Shown piece by piece: positions 6,834 through 12,704 of a stretch of DNA of 16,097 bases; the stretch's first letter is position 1; the number at the start of each line of letters is the position of its first letter. The notes below the pieces were generated by a model that was given only the letters and a program-made list of their open reading frames with translations, was not told the DNA's origin and did no database searches. The DNA is from an uncultured Coriobacteriaceae bacterium (GTDB taxonomy: Bacteria; Actinomycetota; Coriobacteriia; Coriobacteriales; Atopobiaceae). The stretch covers positions 1 through 16,097 of the forward strand of contig UWSJ01000042.1 of the NCBI GenBank assembly GCA_900549525.1, written 5' to 3'. The position numbers and the translations under genes were made by a program.

Positions 6834-7361
6834 ATGAAGCGTCTCGCCACCCTCGACCCCGTCCGTAGCCGCGCCCTTGGCATCTGCGCCGTCGCGGGCC
6901 TTTCCCTCGCGCTTGTTGGCTGCGGCTCGTCGGGCGACGCCGCCGCGACCGGCACGGCAGCCAGCTCGGAGGCGGCCCAGAGCGCCCAGGCCGCAGCATC
7001 GGACAAGGCCGCCTCGGCTGACTACGTGGTCACCATCGACGGCAGCCGCATGGCCCAGGACTACGAGGGCAAGTCCGTCCTCGTCGTGAGCTACTCGTTC
7101 ACCAACAACTCCGACTCCGCCCAGAGCTTCGCCTCCGCCGTCATTGCCAAGGCGTTCCAGAACGGCGTGCAGATTCAGGATTCCTTCGGCGTCGACGGCG
7201 TGGACACCAACGGCTACATGGCCGAGGTCAAGCCGGGTGGCACCTCCAAGGTCGAGCTCGCCTACAAGCTCACCGACCAGTCCGACGTCACGGTCGAGGT
7301 CAAGGAGCTCATCAGCTTTGATGACACCAAGCTCGCCGAGGCAACGTTCAGCGTTGCGTAG
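6834..7361 (+). CDS. DUF5067-type surface lipoprotein
   Basis: This 175-residue predicted lipoprotein has a basic n-region, a hydrophobic stretch (about 16-28) and the lipobox ALVGC, giving lipidation at Cys30. An Ala/Ser/Gly-rich, low-complexity spacer fills about 31-62. A compact beta-rich domain follows at about 63-162, with the order YVVTIDGS, VLVVSYSFTNNSDSAQSF, a variable loop, VKPGGTSKVELAYKL and VTVEVKELISF. This matches my memory of the DUF5067 immunoglobulin-like fold found in Gram-positive lipoproteins. The start at 6834 has GGAG six bases upstream; earlier in-frame ATGs at 6822 and 6783 lack a good site. It is 39 bases upstream of the HTH gene on the same strand, so the two are probably co-transcribed. 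A role in sensing or envelope maintenance is a guess. Confidence 0.87.
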   Translation: MKRLATLDPVRSRALGICAVAGLSLALVGCGSSGDAAATGTAASSEAAQSAQAAASDKAASADYVVTIDGSRMAQDYEGKSVLVVSYSFTNNSDSAQSFASAVIAKAFQNGVQIQDSFGVDGVDTNGYMAEVKPGGTSKVELAYKLTDQSDVTVEVKELISFDDTKLAEATFSVA

Positions 7362-7400
7362 ACTGATGCTGACGAGAGCCTGGCCACGAGGGGGAGTGAC

Positions 7401-7820
7401 ATGTCCGAGCCGCTGACGGAGGAGTTTCTCGAGGAGCTGGTCGACGCGCCCTCCATCGACGAGTTTCTCGACGCGCACGACCTGAAACGGCGCACGCTTG
7501 CCGAGTACCTCAACGAGATGCTCGAGAAGAAGGGGCTCAGGCGCTCGCGCGTCATTCGCATGGCCGACCTCAACGAGACCTTTGGCTACCAGATCTTCAA
7601 GGGCGAGCGCAACCCTGGCCGCGACAAGGTGCTGCAGATCTGCTTTGCCATGGCGCTGACCCTGCGCGAGACGAACCGGGCGCTCGAGGCGGCGGGTGTG
7701 AGCTCGCTCTATAGCAAGGATCGCCGCGACGCCATCATCATCTTCTGCATCGACCGCGGCTGCGGCCTGCAGAAGGTGAACGAGGAACTCTATCGCTTTG
7801 GGGAACCCACGATCTGCTAG
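7401..7820 (+). CDS. Small HTH-like protein paired with a Ser/Thr kinase
   Basis: The 139-residue protein has an acidic N-terminal helix region (1-25) and a helix-rich core at about 33-98. That core looks like an XRE/lambda-repressor type helix-turn-helix: LAEYLNEMLEKKGL, then VIRMADLNETFGYQIFKGERNPGRDKVLQICFAMAL. A C-terminal helical part follows (DRRDAIIIFCIDRGCGLQKVNEELYRFGEPTI). From memory, this arrangement is typical of small proteins encoded next to eukaryotic-type Ser/Thr kinases in Firmicutes and Coriobacteriia. GAGGGGGA seven bases before the ATG supports the start. It sits between a lipoprotein and the kinase, with a hairpin and a possible new promoter before the kinase. Whether it binds DNA or is a kinase substrate or adaptor is not visible. 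The recognition helix is not classical, so DNA binding is unproven. Confidence 0.83.
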   Translation: MSEPLTEEFLEELVDAPSIDEFLDAHDLKRRTLAEYLNEMLEKKGLRRSRVIRMADLNETFGYQIFKGERNPGRDKVLQICFAMALTLRETNRALEAAGVSSLYSKDRRDAIIIFCIDRGCGLQKVNEELYRFGEPTIC

Positions 7821-7860
7821 CGTGCGAACGCTGGCAATCGAGGGCATGGGCTGCCGTCTT

Positions 7861-7892
7861 GGGCCGGGCATCGAGGGATGTCCGGCCCCTTT
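7861..7892 (+). terminator. Probable terminator after the HTH gene
   Basis: GGGCCGG (7861-7867) pairs with CCGGCCC (7882-7888), with inner CATC/GATG pairing, followed by C and only three T residues. It lies 41 bases after the HTH stop and would partly isolate the kinase. The short T-tract makes read-through likely. Confidence 0.5.
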
Positions 7893-7894
7893 GC

Positions 7895-7900
7895 TACGAT
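7895..7900 (+). promoter_or_regulatory. Candidate -10 box of the kinase gene
   Basis: TACGAT, the same hexamer as the marR -10, lies 28 bases before the chosen kinase start and directly after the hairpin. No good -35 is visible because the hairpin occupies that position, so the call is weak. Confidence 0.35.
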
Positions 7901-7928
7901 GGGGGCACCTACGGACGAAAGTGGGCCG

Positions 7929-9275
7929 ATGGAGCATTCCGACGACATGCACGACGAGCTCGCGGCGCGGCTTGGCGCGCTTGGCGGCGTAGCCTATGGC
8001 GATGCGGCCGAGCCGGAGGATGGCCCGTTCCGCGTCGAGCGGGTGCTCAGGGAGTCGCCGGTCGAGAAGACCGAGCTCGTATGGTTCCGTGGCGCTGGCG
8101 GGGGCGAGCTGGGCCCCTTCGTGCGCAAGCGCATTGTGGCGTCGTCGGGGCTTGGCGGGGCGTACCGAGAGCTTTGGCAGGCCCAGCGCGAGGGTCGGCG
8201 TTTCCCGCACCTCCCGCGCGTGGTCGACTGCCGTGACGATGACGAGGCCCTCACGGTGCTGCTGGAGTGGGTGCCCGGGGCAACCGTGCGCGAGGTCGTC
8301 GCCGGTGCCGACACCCGGCAGCGGCCCTTGCTCGCCGCGCGCCTCATGCCGACGATCTGCGACGCCGTCGCCGAACTTCACGAGGCGCTTCCCGTCCCGC
8401 TCATCCACCGTGACCTGACGCCCGGCAACGTCGTGTGCCCGGAGGGTGATCCCGTAGACCCCGTGCTCATCGACCTTGGCATCGCCCGAGCGTGGCATGA
8501 CGGGGCGAAGGCCGACACCACGCGCTTTGGCACGCGTCCCTATGCCCCGCCCGAGCAGTTTGGCTTTGGGCAGACCGACGTGCGCAGCGACGTCTACGCC
8601 CTCGGCATGCTCGCGCTCTTTTGTCTCACGGGCCGTAATCCCGCTCCTTCTGACCGCGAGGCGGGCTTTGCAGTGCCGGGCGTGAGCGAGGCGTGGCGCG
8701 TCGTTATCGCGCGGGCGTGCGAGCTCGATCCCGAGAAGCGCTACGCGGGTGCCCGTGAGCTTGCGGCGGCGTTTCGGGCGGCGGGCGACCCGAGCGCTGC
8801 AGACGGCGCGGGCGTCGCAGCTGGCGCGTGCGAGGAGGGCGCCTCGCGTGTTGGGGGAGCCTTGCGCGCCGCACGCGTCTTGCGCGCGGAGGGTACCTCG
8901 CGAGCGGCGCGCGTTCCGCAGGCCGTGCACTCCCCGCGCGTGCCGCGCATCTCGCGCGTTTTTGCCGTCGTACGGAACGCCGTTGTGCTCTTCTTCTCGG
9001 TGGGACTTTCCGTCCTCAGCGTGTCCATGGCATTTGACGGCAGGTACGTGACGGGGGACGTCTATCCCGTCTGGTACGACGCCTACGGCTACGCCGTCAT
9101 GATGCCGGTGCTCCTGCTCGCCGTCGGCTACCTGGCACTCGACAAGCGTTGGCTCCGCGCACACGTCCCGTCGCTGCGTAGCCGCACCGGACGGCAGGAC
9201 GCGCGGCTCGTAGGGATCATCGTCGCGGCGGACTTCCTCGTCCTGACGGCCCTGTACCTGATTGCGACGCTCTAG
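7929..9275 (+). CDS. Membrane-anchored Ser/Thr protein kinase
   Basis: This 448-residue protein is a eukaryotic-type protein kinase with a C-terminal membrane part. Visible kinase elements are candidate ATP lysine Lys67 (FVRKRI), Glu81 for the alpha-C helix (YRELWQ), hinge VLLEWVPG (110-117), catalytic loop HRDLTPGN (160-167, Asp162), DLG at 182-184 in place of DFG, the activation segment with TTRFGTRPYAPPEQ (197-210) and SDVYALGMLAL (220-230). The N-lobe lacks a recognisable glycine-rich loop. Residues 285-345 form an Ala/Arg-rich linker. Three membrane helices follow at about 344-368, 387-404 and 427-447, with no large extracellular sensor domain. The start is uncertain: 7929 is used because an upstream ATG at 7878 lies inside a hairpin, and 7947 is also possible. 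The gene follows the HTH gene, its probable partner, and ends seven bases from a convergent gene. Confidence 0.9.
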   Translation: MEHSDDMHDELAARLGALGGVAYGDAAEPEDGPFRVERVLRESPVEKTELVWFRGAGGGELGPFVRKRIVASSGLGGAYRELWQAQREGRRFPHLPRVVDCRDDDEALTVLLEWVPGATVREVVAGADTRQRPLLAARLMPTICDAVAELHEALPVPLIHRDLTPGNVVCPEGDPVDPVLIDLGIARAWHDGAKADTTRFGTRPYAPPEQFGFGQTDVRSDVYALGMLALFCLTGRNPAPSDREAGFAVPGVSEAWRVVIARACELDPEKRYAGARELAAAFRAAGDPSAADGAGVAAGACEEGASRVGGALRAARVLRAEGTSRAARVPQAVHSPRVPRISRVFAVVRNAVVLFFSVGLSVLSVSMAFDGRYVTGDVYPVWYDAYGYAVMMPVLLLAVGYLALDKRWLRAHVPSLRSRTGRQDARLVGIIVAADFLVLTALYLIATL

Positions 9276-9282
9276 CGGGGCG

Positions 9283-9699
9283 CTACAGCTCCATGACGCC
9301 CTCGTTGTCGGCGAGCATGGCGTAGGCGGGGTTACTCGGTTGGTACACCACGCGCACGCGCGAGCCTGCCCTCACGCGTCCCAGAGAGGGGACCTTCTTG
9401 ACCGTGAGGAAGAAGCCGCCGGTTTCGGTGCCGGGGGCGGTGTACCTCAGACGCTCGTGGATGGTGTAGGCACGTCCGCCCACCTCGTAGGCGACGGCGA
9501 TGATGGTGGGCTGGTTCTTGCTGGTGGGTTCGGCGAGTTCCGTGACGGTGCCGACGACCTCGCCCGTGTAGCGTCGCCGCATGCTCTCGAGACGGCGGCG
9601 TGCGTCGCGATGGCTGCAGACGGTGATGCCGACGGCGATGGCCACGACGGCTGCCGTGATGGCCACGAAGAGGAGAAACGATTGCAGCTCGCTGGTCAT
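9283..9699 (-). CDS. DUF3592-like single-span membrane protein
   Basis: The 138-residue protein has one membrane helix at about 7-27 and a basic juxtamembrane segment (HRDARRRLESMRRR). A beta-rich domain follows: YTGEVVGTVTEL, then IIAVAYEVGGRAYTIHERLRYTAPG and a final VRAGSRVRVVYQPSNPAYAML. The pattern of a modified-residue variable segment, a (T)YEVxGxxY strand and a closing V.YxPxNP is characteristic of DUF3592 as I know it. These are membrane-attached proteins of unknown role. The ATG at 9699 follows GGGAG; an upstream in-frame ATG at 9726 is less well placed. It converges on the kinase gene with a seven-base gap and is divergent from marR. The palindrome GGTAC-T-GTACC lies over its candidate -10 region. 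Confidence 0.78.
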   Translation of the reverse strand: MTSELQSFLLFVAITAAVVAIAVGITVCSHRDARRRLESMRRRYTGEVVGTVTELAEPTSKNQPTIIAVAYEVGGRAYTIHERLRYTAPGTETGGFFLTVKKVPSLGRVRAGSRVRVVYQPSNPAYAMLADNEGVMEL

Positions 9700-9730
9700 G
9701 GGGCTCCCGTCGTCGTGCTCGCACATACGC

Positions 9731-9741
9731 GGTACTGTACC
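9731..9741 (-). promoter_or_regulatory. Palindrome over the -10 of the DUF3592 gene
   Basis: GGTAC-T-GTACC is a perfect 11-base dyad. On the minus strand it contains TACAGT (9739-9734), a fair -10 hexamer 35 bases upstream of the ATG at 9699. The matching -35 (TTAGGT, 18 bases away) is poor. It is a possible operator/promoter, unproven. Confidence 0.35.
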
Positions 9742-9821
9742 CCTTCTCGCGTCGGGTACCTAAAAGCCCAGGCTTGGAGGTAGTGCCCTGCCGCCCGTGC
9801 GGCGTCGCGCTTTTGTGAAGA

Positions 9822-9866
9822 TGTTGACTTGGTAACATCTACCTCTACGATGTTAACAAGTTAACA
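9822..9866 (+). promoter_or_regulatory. marR promoter with two matching palindromic operators
   Basis: The promoter is TTGACT (9824-9829), a 16-base spacer and TACGAT (9846-9851). Two 16-base dyads of the same form are superimposed: TGTTGAC-TT-GGTAACA (9822-9837, over the -35) and TGTTAAC-AA-GTTAACA (9851-9866, from the last base of the -10 across the start site). Their centres are 29 bases apart. This is the expected layout for a MarR-family protein repressing its own operon. Confidence 0.78.
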
Positions 9867-9884
9867 AACGGACAGGAGGCCGAC

Positions 9885-10385
9885 ATGCGTGACAGCGCGC
9901 AGGAACGGTTCGAGGAGTTCGTTGGAACCATTGCGGCCATCGAGAAGGAAATCCAGCGCATCCGCGCCGCCGAGTGCGCCAAGATCGGGCTGCGCGGGGC
10001 AGACCTCATGGTGGTCTACCAGCTGGGTCGTGCCAAGGCGGGGCTCACAGGTGCCGAGCTTGCCCGGCGGGCGCGGCTGTCTCGGGCGGCGGTAAGCCGT
10101 TCGATTGCGAACCTCGAGAACGAGGGCCTGGTGGTCGTTGGCGAGGCCGCCCCGGAGGACGGCGTCGAGGACGCGGGCACGTCTCCCGACGAGGGCGCTT
10201 CCGGCGGGCGGTACCGCACTCCGGTTCGTCTGACCCAGCTCGGGGAGGGGCTTGTCGTGGAGGCCGAGCAGTCCATCGCCCGCGTGATGGCGCAGGTGGA
10301 CTCCGCGCTCGGCGACGACGAACGTTCCCAGCTGTACGTCTCGCTCGACGCCATCCTCGACCGCCTGCGCAAGATCTCCCGGTAG
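9885..10385 (+). CDS. MarR-family transcriptional regulator
   Basis: This 166-residue protein is a winged-helix regulator of the MarR family, acting as a dimer on palindromic DNA. The dimerisation helices are at about 1-30 and 125-166. LTGAELARRARLSRAAVSRSIANLENEGLV (about 54-83) is the helix-turn-helix, with the recognition helix at SRAAVSRSIANL. The wing at about 84-118 is unusually long and acidic (PEDGVEDAGTSPDEG, residues 90-104) before YRTPVRLTQLGEGL resumes the family pattern. CAGGAGG lies five bases before the ATG. The promoter carries two similar dyads, so self-repression is likely. degV starts 67 bases downstream with no obvious separate promoter, so control of degV, and perhaps fatty-acid use, is inferred. 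The ligand is unknown. Confidence 0.92.
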   Translation: MRDSAQERFEEFVGTIAAIEKEIQRIRAAECAKIGLRGADLMVVYQLGRAKAGLTGAELARRARLSRAAVSRSIANLENEGLVVVGEAAPEDGVEDAGTSPDEGASGGRYRTPVRLTQLGEGLVVEAEQSIARVMAQVDSALGDDERSQLYVSLDAILDRLRKISR

Positions 10386-10452
10386 GCTCACTGCCGTTCG
10401 TATTTTCCACTCGCATTCAATCCTGCTCCCGATGCATAACCCAGGAGGGCTC

Positions 10453-11304
10453 ATGACCGTCCGCATCATCACCGACTCCGGCTCCGACATCGTCGACAGC
10501 AAGGACCCGCAGCTCACGGTTCTGCCCCTGTCCATCGCGTTTGGGTCCACCACCTACCGCGACGGCGTCGACCTCACGCACCGGCGCTTCTACGAGCTAC
10601 TGGTCGAGAGCGACGAGCTCCCCACGACGGGCCAGGTCACGCCCTACGCCTTCGAGACCGCCATCCGGGCTGCCCGCGAGGCGGGGGAGGAGGTCGTCGT
10701 CGTGACGCTCTCGTCCAAGCTCTCGGGTACCTACGAGAGCGCGGTGACGGCCACCGCAGCCTTCGACGGCGGCGTATACGTGGTGGACAGTCTGAACGTG
10801 ACGGTGGGCGAGCGCGTGCTCGTGGAGTACGCGCTGGGGCTCGTGCACGAGGGCAAGTCGGCGGCCGAGGTGGCGTCCGCCCTCGAGCGCGTCCGGGGCG
10901 ACGTCCGCGTGGTGGGTCTGCTCGACACCCTCGAATACCTGCGGCGTGGCGGACGAGTTCCTGCCGCCGCGGCAACCGTGGGCCAGCTGCTCGCCATCAA
11001 GCCCGTCATCGCCGTCGAGGACGGGCAGGTTGTCATGCTCGGCAAGGCGCGGGGCTCCAAGAACGGACGTAACCTCCTCACGCAGCAGGTCGAGAAGGCC
11101 GGCGGCATCGACTTCTCCCGCCCGCTTGTCCTGGGCTACGCGGGGCTCGACGACGCGCTGTTGCGCAAGTACATCGCCGACAGCCGCGCGCTCTGGGAGG
11201 GGCGCGTTGCCGACGGCGGCCTGCCGGTGCACGAGGTGGGGGCCACGGTGGGCACGCACGTGGGGCCGGGCGCCATCGCGCTCGCGTTCTTCCGGAAGCG
11301 CTAG
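10453..11304 (+). CDS. DegV family fatty-acid-binding protein
   Basis: This 283-residue protein belongs to the DegV/FakB family, cytoplasmic proteins that bind a fatty acid and present it to the kinase FakA for phosphorylation. The N-terminus carries VRIITDSGSD, then the PTTGQVTP loop (58-64) where relatives usually read TSQPS, and SSKLSGTYESA (87-97). VDSLNVTVGE (111-120) is the usual VDSxxxS segment with Asn-Val-Thr in place. LDTLEYLRRGGRV (157-169), IKPVIAVEDG (182-191) and a glycine-rich end (VGATVGTHVGPGAIALAF) complete the signature. The ATG at 10453 has CAGGAGGG upstream; an ATG at 10432 precedes that site and is rejected. It follows marR on the same strand. No FakA/DhaK-like partner is in the window, so fatty-acid use here depends on genes elsewhere. 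Confidence 0.93.
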   Translation: MTVRIITDSGSDIVDSKDPQLTVLPLSIAFGSTTYRDGVDLTHRRFYELLVESDELPTTGQVTPYAFETAIRAAREAGEEVVVVTLSSKLSGTYESAVTATAAFDGGVYVVDSLNVTVGERVLVEYALGLVHEGKSAAEVASALERVRGDVRVVGLLDTLEYLRRGGRVPAAAATVGQLLAIKPVIAVEDGQVVMLGKARGSKNGRNLLTQQVEKAGGIDFSRPLVLGYAGLDDALLRKYIADSRALWEGRVADGGLPVHEVGATVGTHVGPGAIALAFFRKR

Positions 11305-11322
11305 GCTGGTAGAAGCGCTAGG
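11295..11322 (+). repeat. GAAGCGCTAGG direct repeat at the degV end
   Basis: Exact 11-base copies lie at 11295-11305 (containing the degV stop codon) and 11312-11322, with a degenerate third copy GGAGGCGCTAC at about 11355-11365. CCGGAA before the first copy and TTCCGG after the second also pair. It looks like a small local duplication; function is unknown. Confidence 0.35.
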
Positions 11323-11341
11323 TTCCGGCGGCGGCGCTGCA

Positions 11342-11368
11342 CTTCCGCCCTGGCGGAGGCGCTACACT
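11342..11368 (+). promoter_or_regulatory. Dyad and -10 candidate before the flavin reductase
   Basis: CTTCCGCC-CT-GGCGGAGG (11342-11359) is an 18-base near-perfect dyad directly followed by TACACT (11363-11368), a reasonable -10 34 bases before the start codon. The -35 is poor, so the promoter may need an activator bound at the dyad or may not exist, with read-through from degV instead. Confidence 0.35.
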
Positions 11369-11401
11369 CTCCCTATCCATCCGCGCGAGAAGGGGACGTC
11401 C

Positions 11402-11911
11402 ATGGCGTTCAGGGAGATTGACATCAAGGAGCTCGAGCTCAACCCGTTCGAGAAGATCGGGAGCGAGTGGGCCTTGCTCACGGCGGGCAACGAGCGCGCG
11501 TACAACACGATGACGGTGAGCTGGGGCACCATGGGCGTGCTCTGGAGCAGGAACGTGGTGACGGCCTACGTGCGCCCGCAGCGCTTCACCAAGCAGTTCG
11601 TGGACGCGGCCGACGTCTTCACGCTCTCGTTCTACGGCCCCGAGCACAAGCGCGCCCTGGGTGTGCTTGGCTCCAAGAGCGGCCGCGACGGCGACAAGGT
11701 GGCCGAGGTGGGGTTCACGCCGGCGTTCGTGGGCGGGAGCTGCGCCTTCGAGCAGGCGAGCCTCGTGCTTGTGTGCCGCAAGCTCTATGCCGACGACATC
11801 AAGCCCGGGCGCTTCCTCGATGCGTCCGTGGACGCCGAGTGCTATCCCGAGCACGACTACCACACCGTGTACGTGGGCGAGGTCGAGCAGGTGTTCGTGC
11901 CGCAGGCCTAG
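11402..11911 (+). CDS. Flavin reductase-like FMN-binding protein
   Basis: The 169-residue protein fits the flavin reductase-like domain, an FMN-binding split barrel. The N-terminus (FREIDIKELELNPFEKIGSEWALLTAG) is followed by the FMN-contact segment NTMTVSWGTMGVLWSRNVVTAYVRPQRFT (about 38-66). Then come FTLSFYGPEHKRALGVLGSKSGRD and a C-terminal strand pair ending HDYHTVYVGEVEQVFV. Such proteins reduce flavins with NAD(P)H or act as FMN-dependent oxidoreductases of unknown substrate. GAAGGGGA lies seven bases before the ATG. It is the third gene on the strand after marR and degV, 97 bases from degV, with a dyad between. Co-regulation with degV is possible but the spacing leaves room for its own promoter. 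Confidence 0.9.
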   Translation: MAFREIDIKELELNPFEKIGSEWALLTAGNERAYNTMTVSWGTMGVLWSRNVVTAYVRPQRFTKQFVDAADVFTLSFYGPEHKRALGVLGSKSGRDGDKVAEVGFTPAFVGGSCAFEQASLVLVCRKLYADDIKPGRFLDASVDAECYPEHDYHTVYVGEVEQVFVPQA

Positions 11912-11939
11912 CGACCGGCCGCGGCGCTTCGGATATCCG

Positions 11940-12179
11940 CTAGCGCCGCGGCCTTCTCGGTGGGATCTTGAAGACGACGTTGCCGTCGTCGTCTCTGACG
12001 ATGCGGCCTCCGCTCAGGAAGTAGGTGGCGACGCCGATGACGAGCACCGCCGGAATGATCCTGAGCGCGAGACCGATGATGCCAAACGCGAGGCCGATGG
12101 CCGTGCCCACGATGCTGAGCAGAAGCGCCAGCACGAAGGCCGCGACGATGGCCACGATGATGAAGGTGAGCACGGCCAT
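11940..12179 (-). CDS. Small hydrophobic membrane protein with polybasic tail
   Basis: The 79-residue protein begins with two hydrophobic stretches (about 2-27 and 28-56) separated by little polar sequence, probably a helical hairpin in the membrane. A short charged segment (RIVRDDDGNVVFKI) and an Arg/Pro tail (PPRRPRR) follow. No known domain is apparent. Its ATG lies four bases after the stop of the VOC gene, and its GAGGGA ribosome site overlaps that gene's end, so translation is probably coupled. The basic tail suggests the C-terminus is in the cytoplasm near lipid headgroups or nucleic acid. It is a plausible real small gene given the strong codon composition and coupling. Confidence 0.72.
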   Translation of the reverse strand: MAVLTFIIVAIVAAFVLALLLSIVGTAIGLAFGIIGLALRIIPAVLVIGVATYFLSGGRIVRDDDGNVVFKIPPRRPRR

Positions 12180-12183
12180 CAGG

Positions 12184-12555
12184 CTATCCCTCGTAGCCGT
12201 GCAGGACGGCCTCGATGTTGTTGCCCTCCGGGTCGTGCACGAAGCAGGCGTAGTAGCCGGGCTCGTAGTCGCGAGGGCCGGGCGCGCCGTTGTCGGTGCC
12301 GCCCTCGAGCGCCGCGTCGTAGAAGGCCTTGACCTGCTCCACGTTGGCCGCGCGCCAAGCGAGGTGGGTGGGCGTGGGGACAGCGTCCTTCTCGGCGGGA
12401 GACACCCATACGGCGTCGCCGTCGGCGTCGTTCACGTACTGGACGCCACCGGGATACTCGACGCCCGTGTGGTAGCCCAGCGTGGCGAGGACGCGGCCGT
12501 AGTAGGCGGCCAGGTTCTCGAAGTCCTTGGCATGGATGGTGAGATGGTCGAGCAT
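12184..12555 (-). CDS. VOC superfamily (glyoxalase-like) protein
   Basis: This 123-residue protein has the paired beta-alpha-beta-beta-beta layout of the vicinal oxygen chelate fold. The first half (MLDHLTIHAKDFENLAAYYGRVLATLGYHT) opens with the metal-type His near position 4. The second half holds HLAWRAANVEQVKAFYDAALEGG (64-86) and ends in CFVHDPEGNNIEAVLHG (104-120). Candidate metal ligands are His4, His64 and Glu115. Relatives include glyoxalase I, fosfomycin and bleomycin resistance proteins and many of unknown substrate. Nothing here singles out one reaction. The start has GGGGGC upstream. The gene heads a two-gene unit with the small membrane protein and is divergent from the methyltransferase gene. 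Confidence 0.9.
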   Translation of the reverse strand: MLDHLTIHAKDFENLAAYYGRVLATLGYHTGVEYPGGVQYVNDADGDAVWVSPAEKDAVPTPTHLAWRAANVEQVKAFYDAALEGGTDNGAPGPRDYEPGYYACFVHDPEGNNIEAVLHGYEG

Positions 12556-12617
12556 AGTGCCCCCGCTTTCTGCGGCTATGCCGCGACGGCGTACGTTGGG
12601 GTTGGTATACCCATGTT

Positions 12618-12680
12618 GGGCGCGTGTGGGGCAGGGCAGGCGCGCGCGAGTCGGGCGCGTGTGGGGCGAGTGGGGCCGGG
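12618..12680 (+). repeat. 15-base direct repeat with G-quadruplex-type G runs
   Basis: GGGCGCGTGTGGGGC occurs at 12618-12632 and 12653-12667, 35 bases apart. From 12653 the G runs are GGG, GGGG (12663), GGGG (12672) and GGG (12678) with loops of 7, 5 and 2 bases, which fits the canonical four-tract quadruplex pattern on the strand coding for the methyltransferase, 24 bases before its start. The first copy has three long runs and one of two. Confidence 0.6.
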
Positions 12681-12704
12681 CGTGAGCCAGACGGGGAGGG
12701 CGGC

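Noticed and set aside
8840..8965. CGCG-rich repetitive DNA as a possible repeat element
   Set aside because: The repeats are short and irregular and fall within the Arg/Ala linker of the kinase; codon bias explains them.
6753..9164. 803-codon minus-strand frame opposite the lipoprotein-HTH-kinase genes
   Set aside because: Shadow frame in high-GC DNA; the plus strand carries three genes with clear motifs and ribosome sites.
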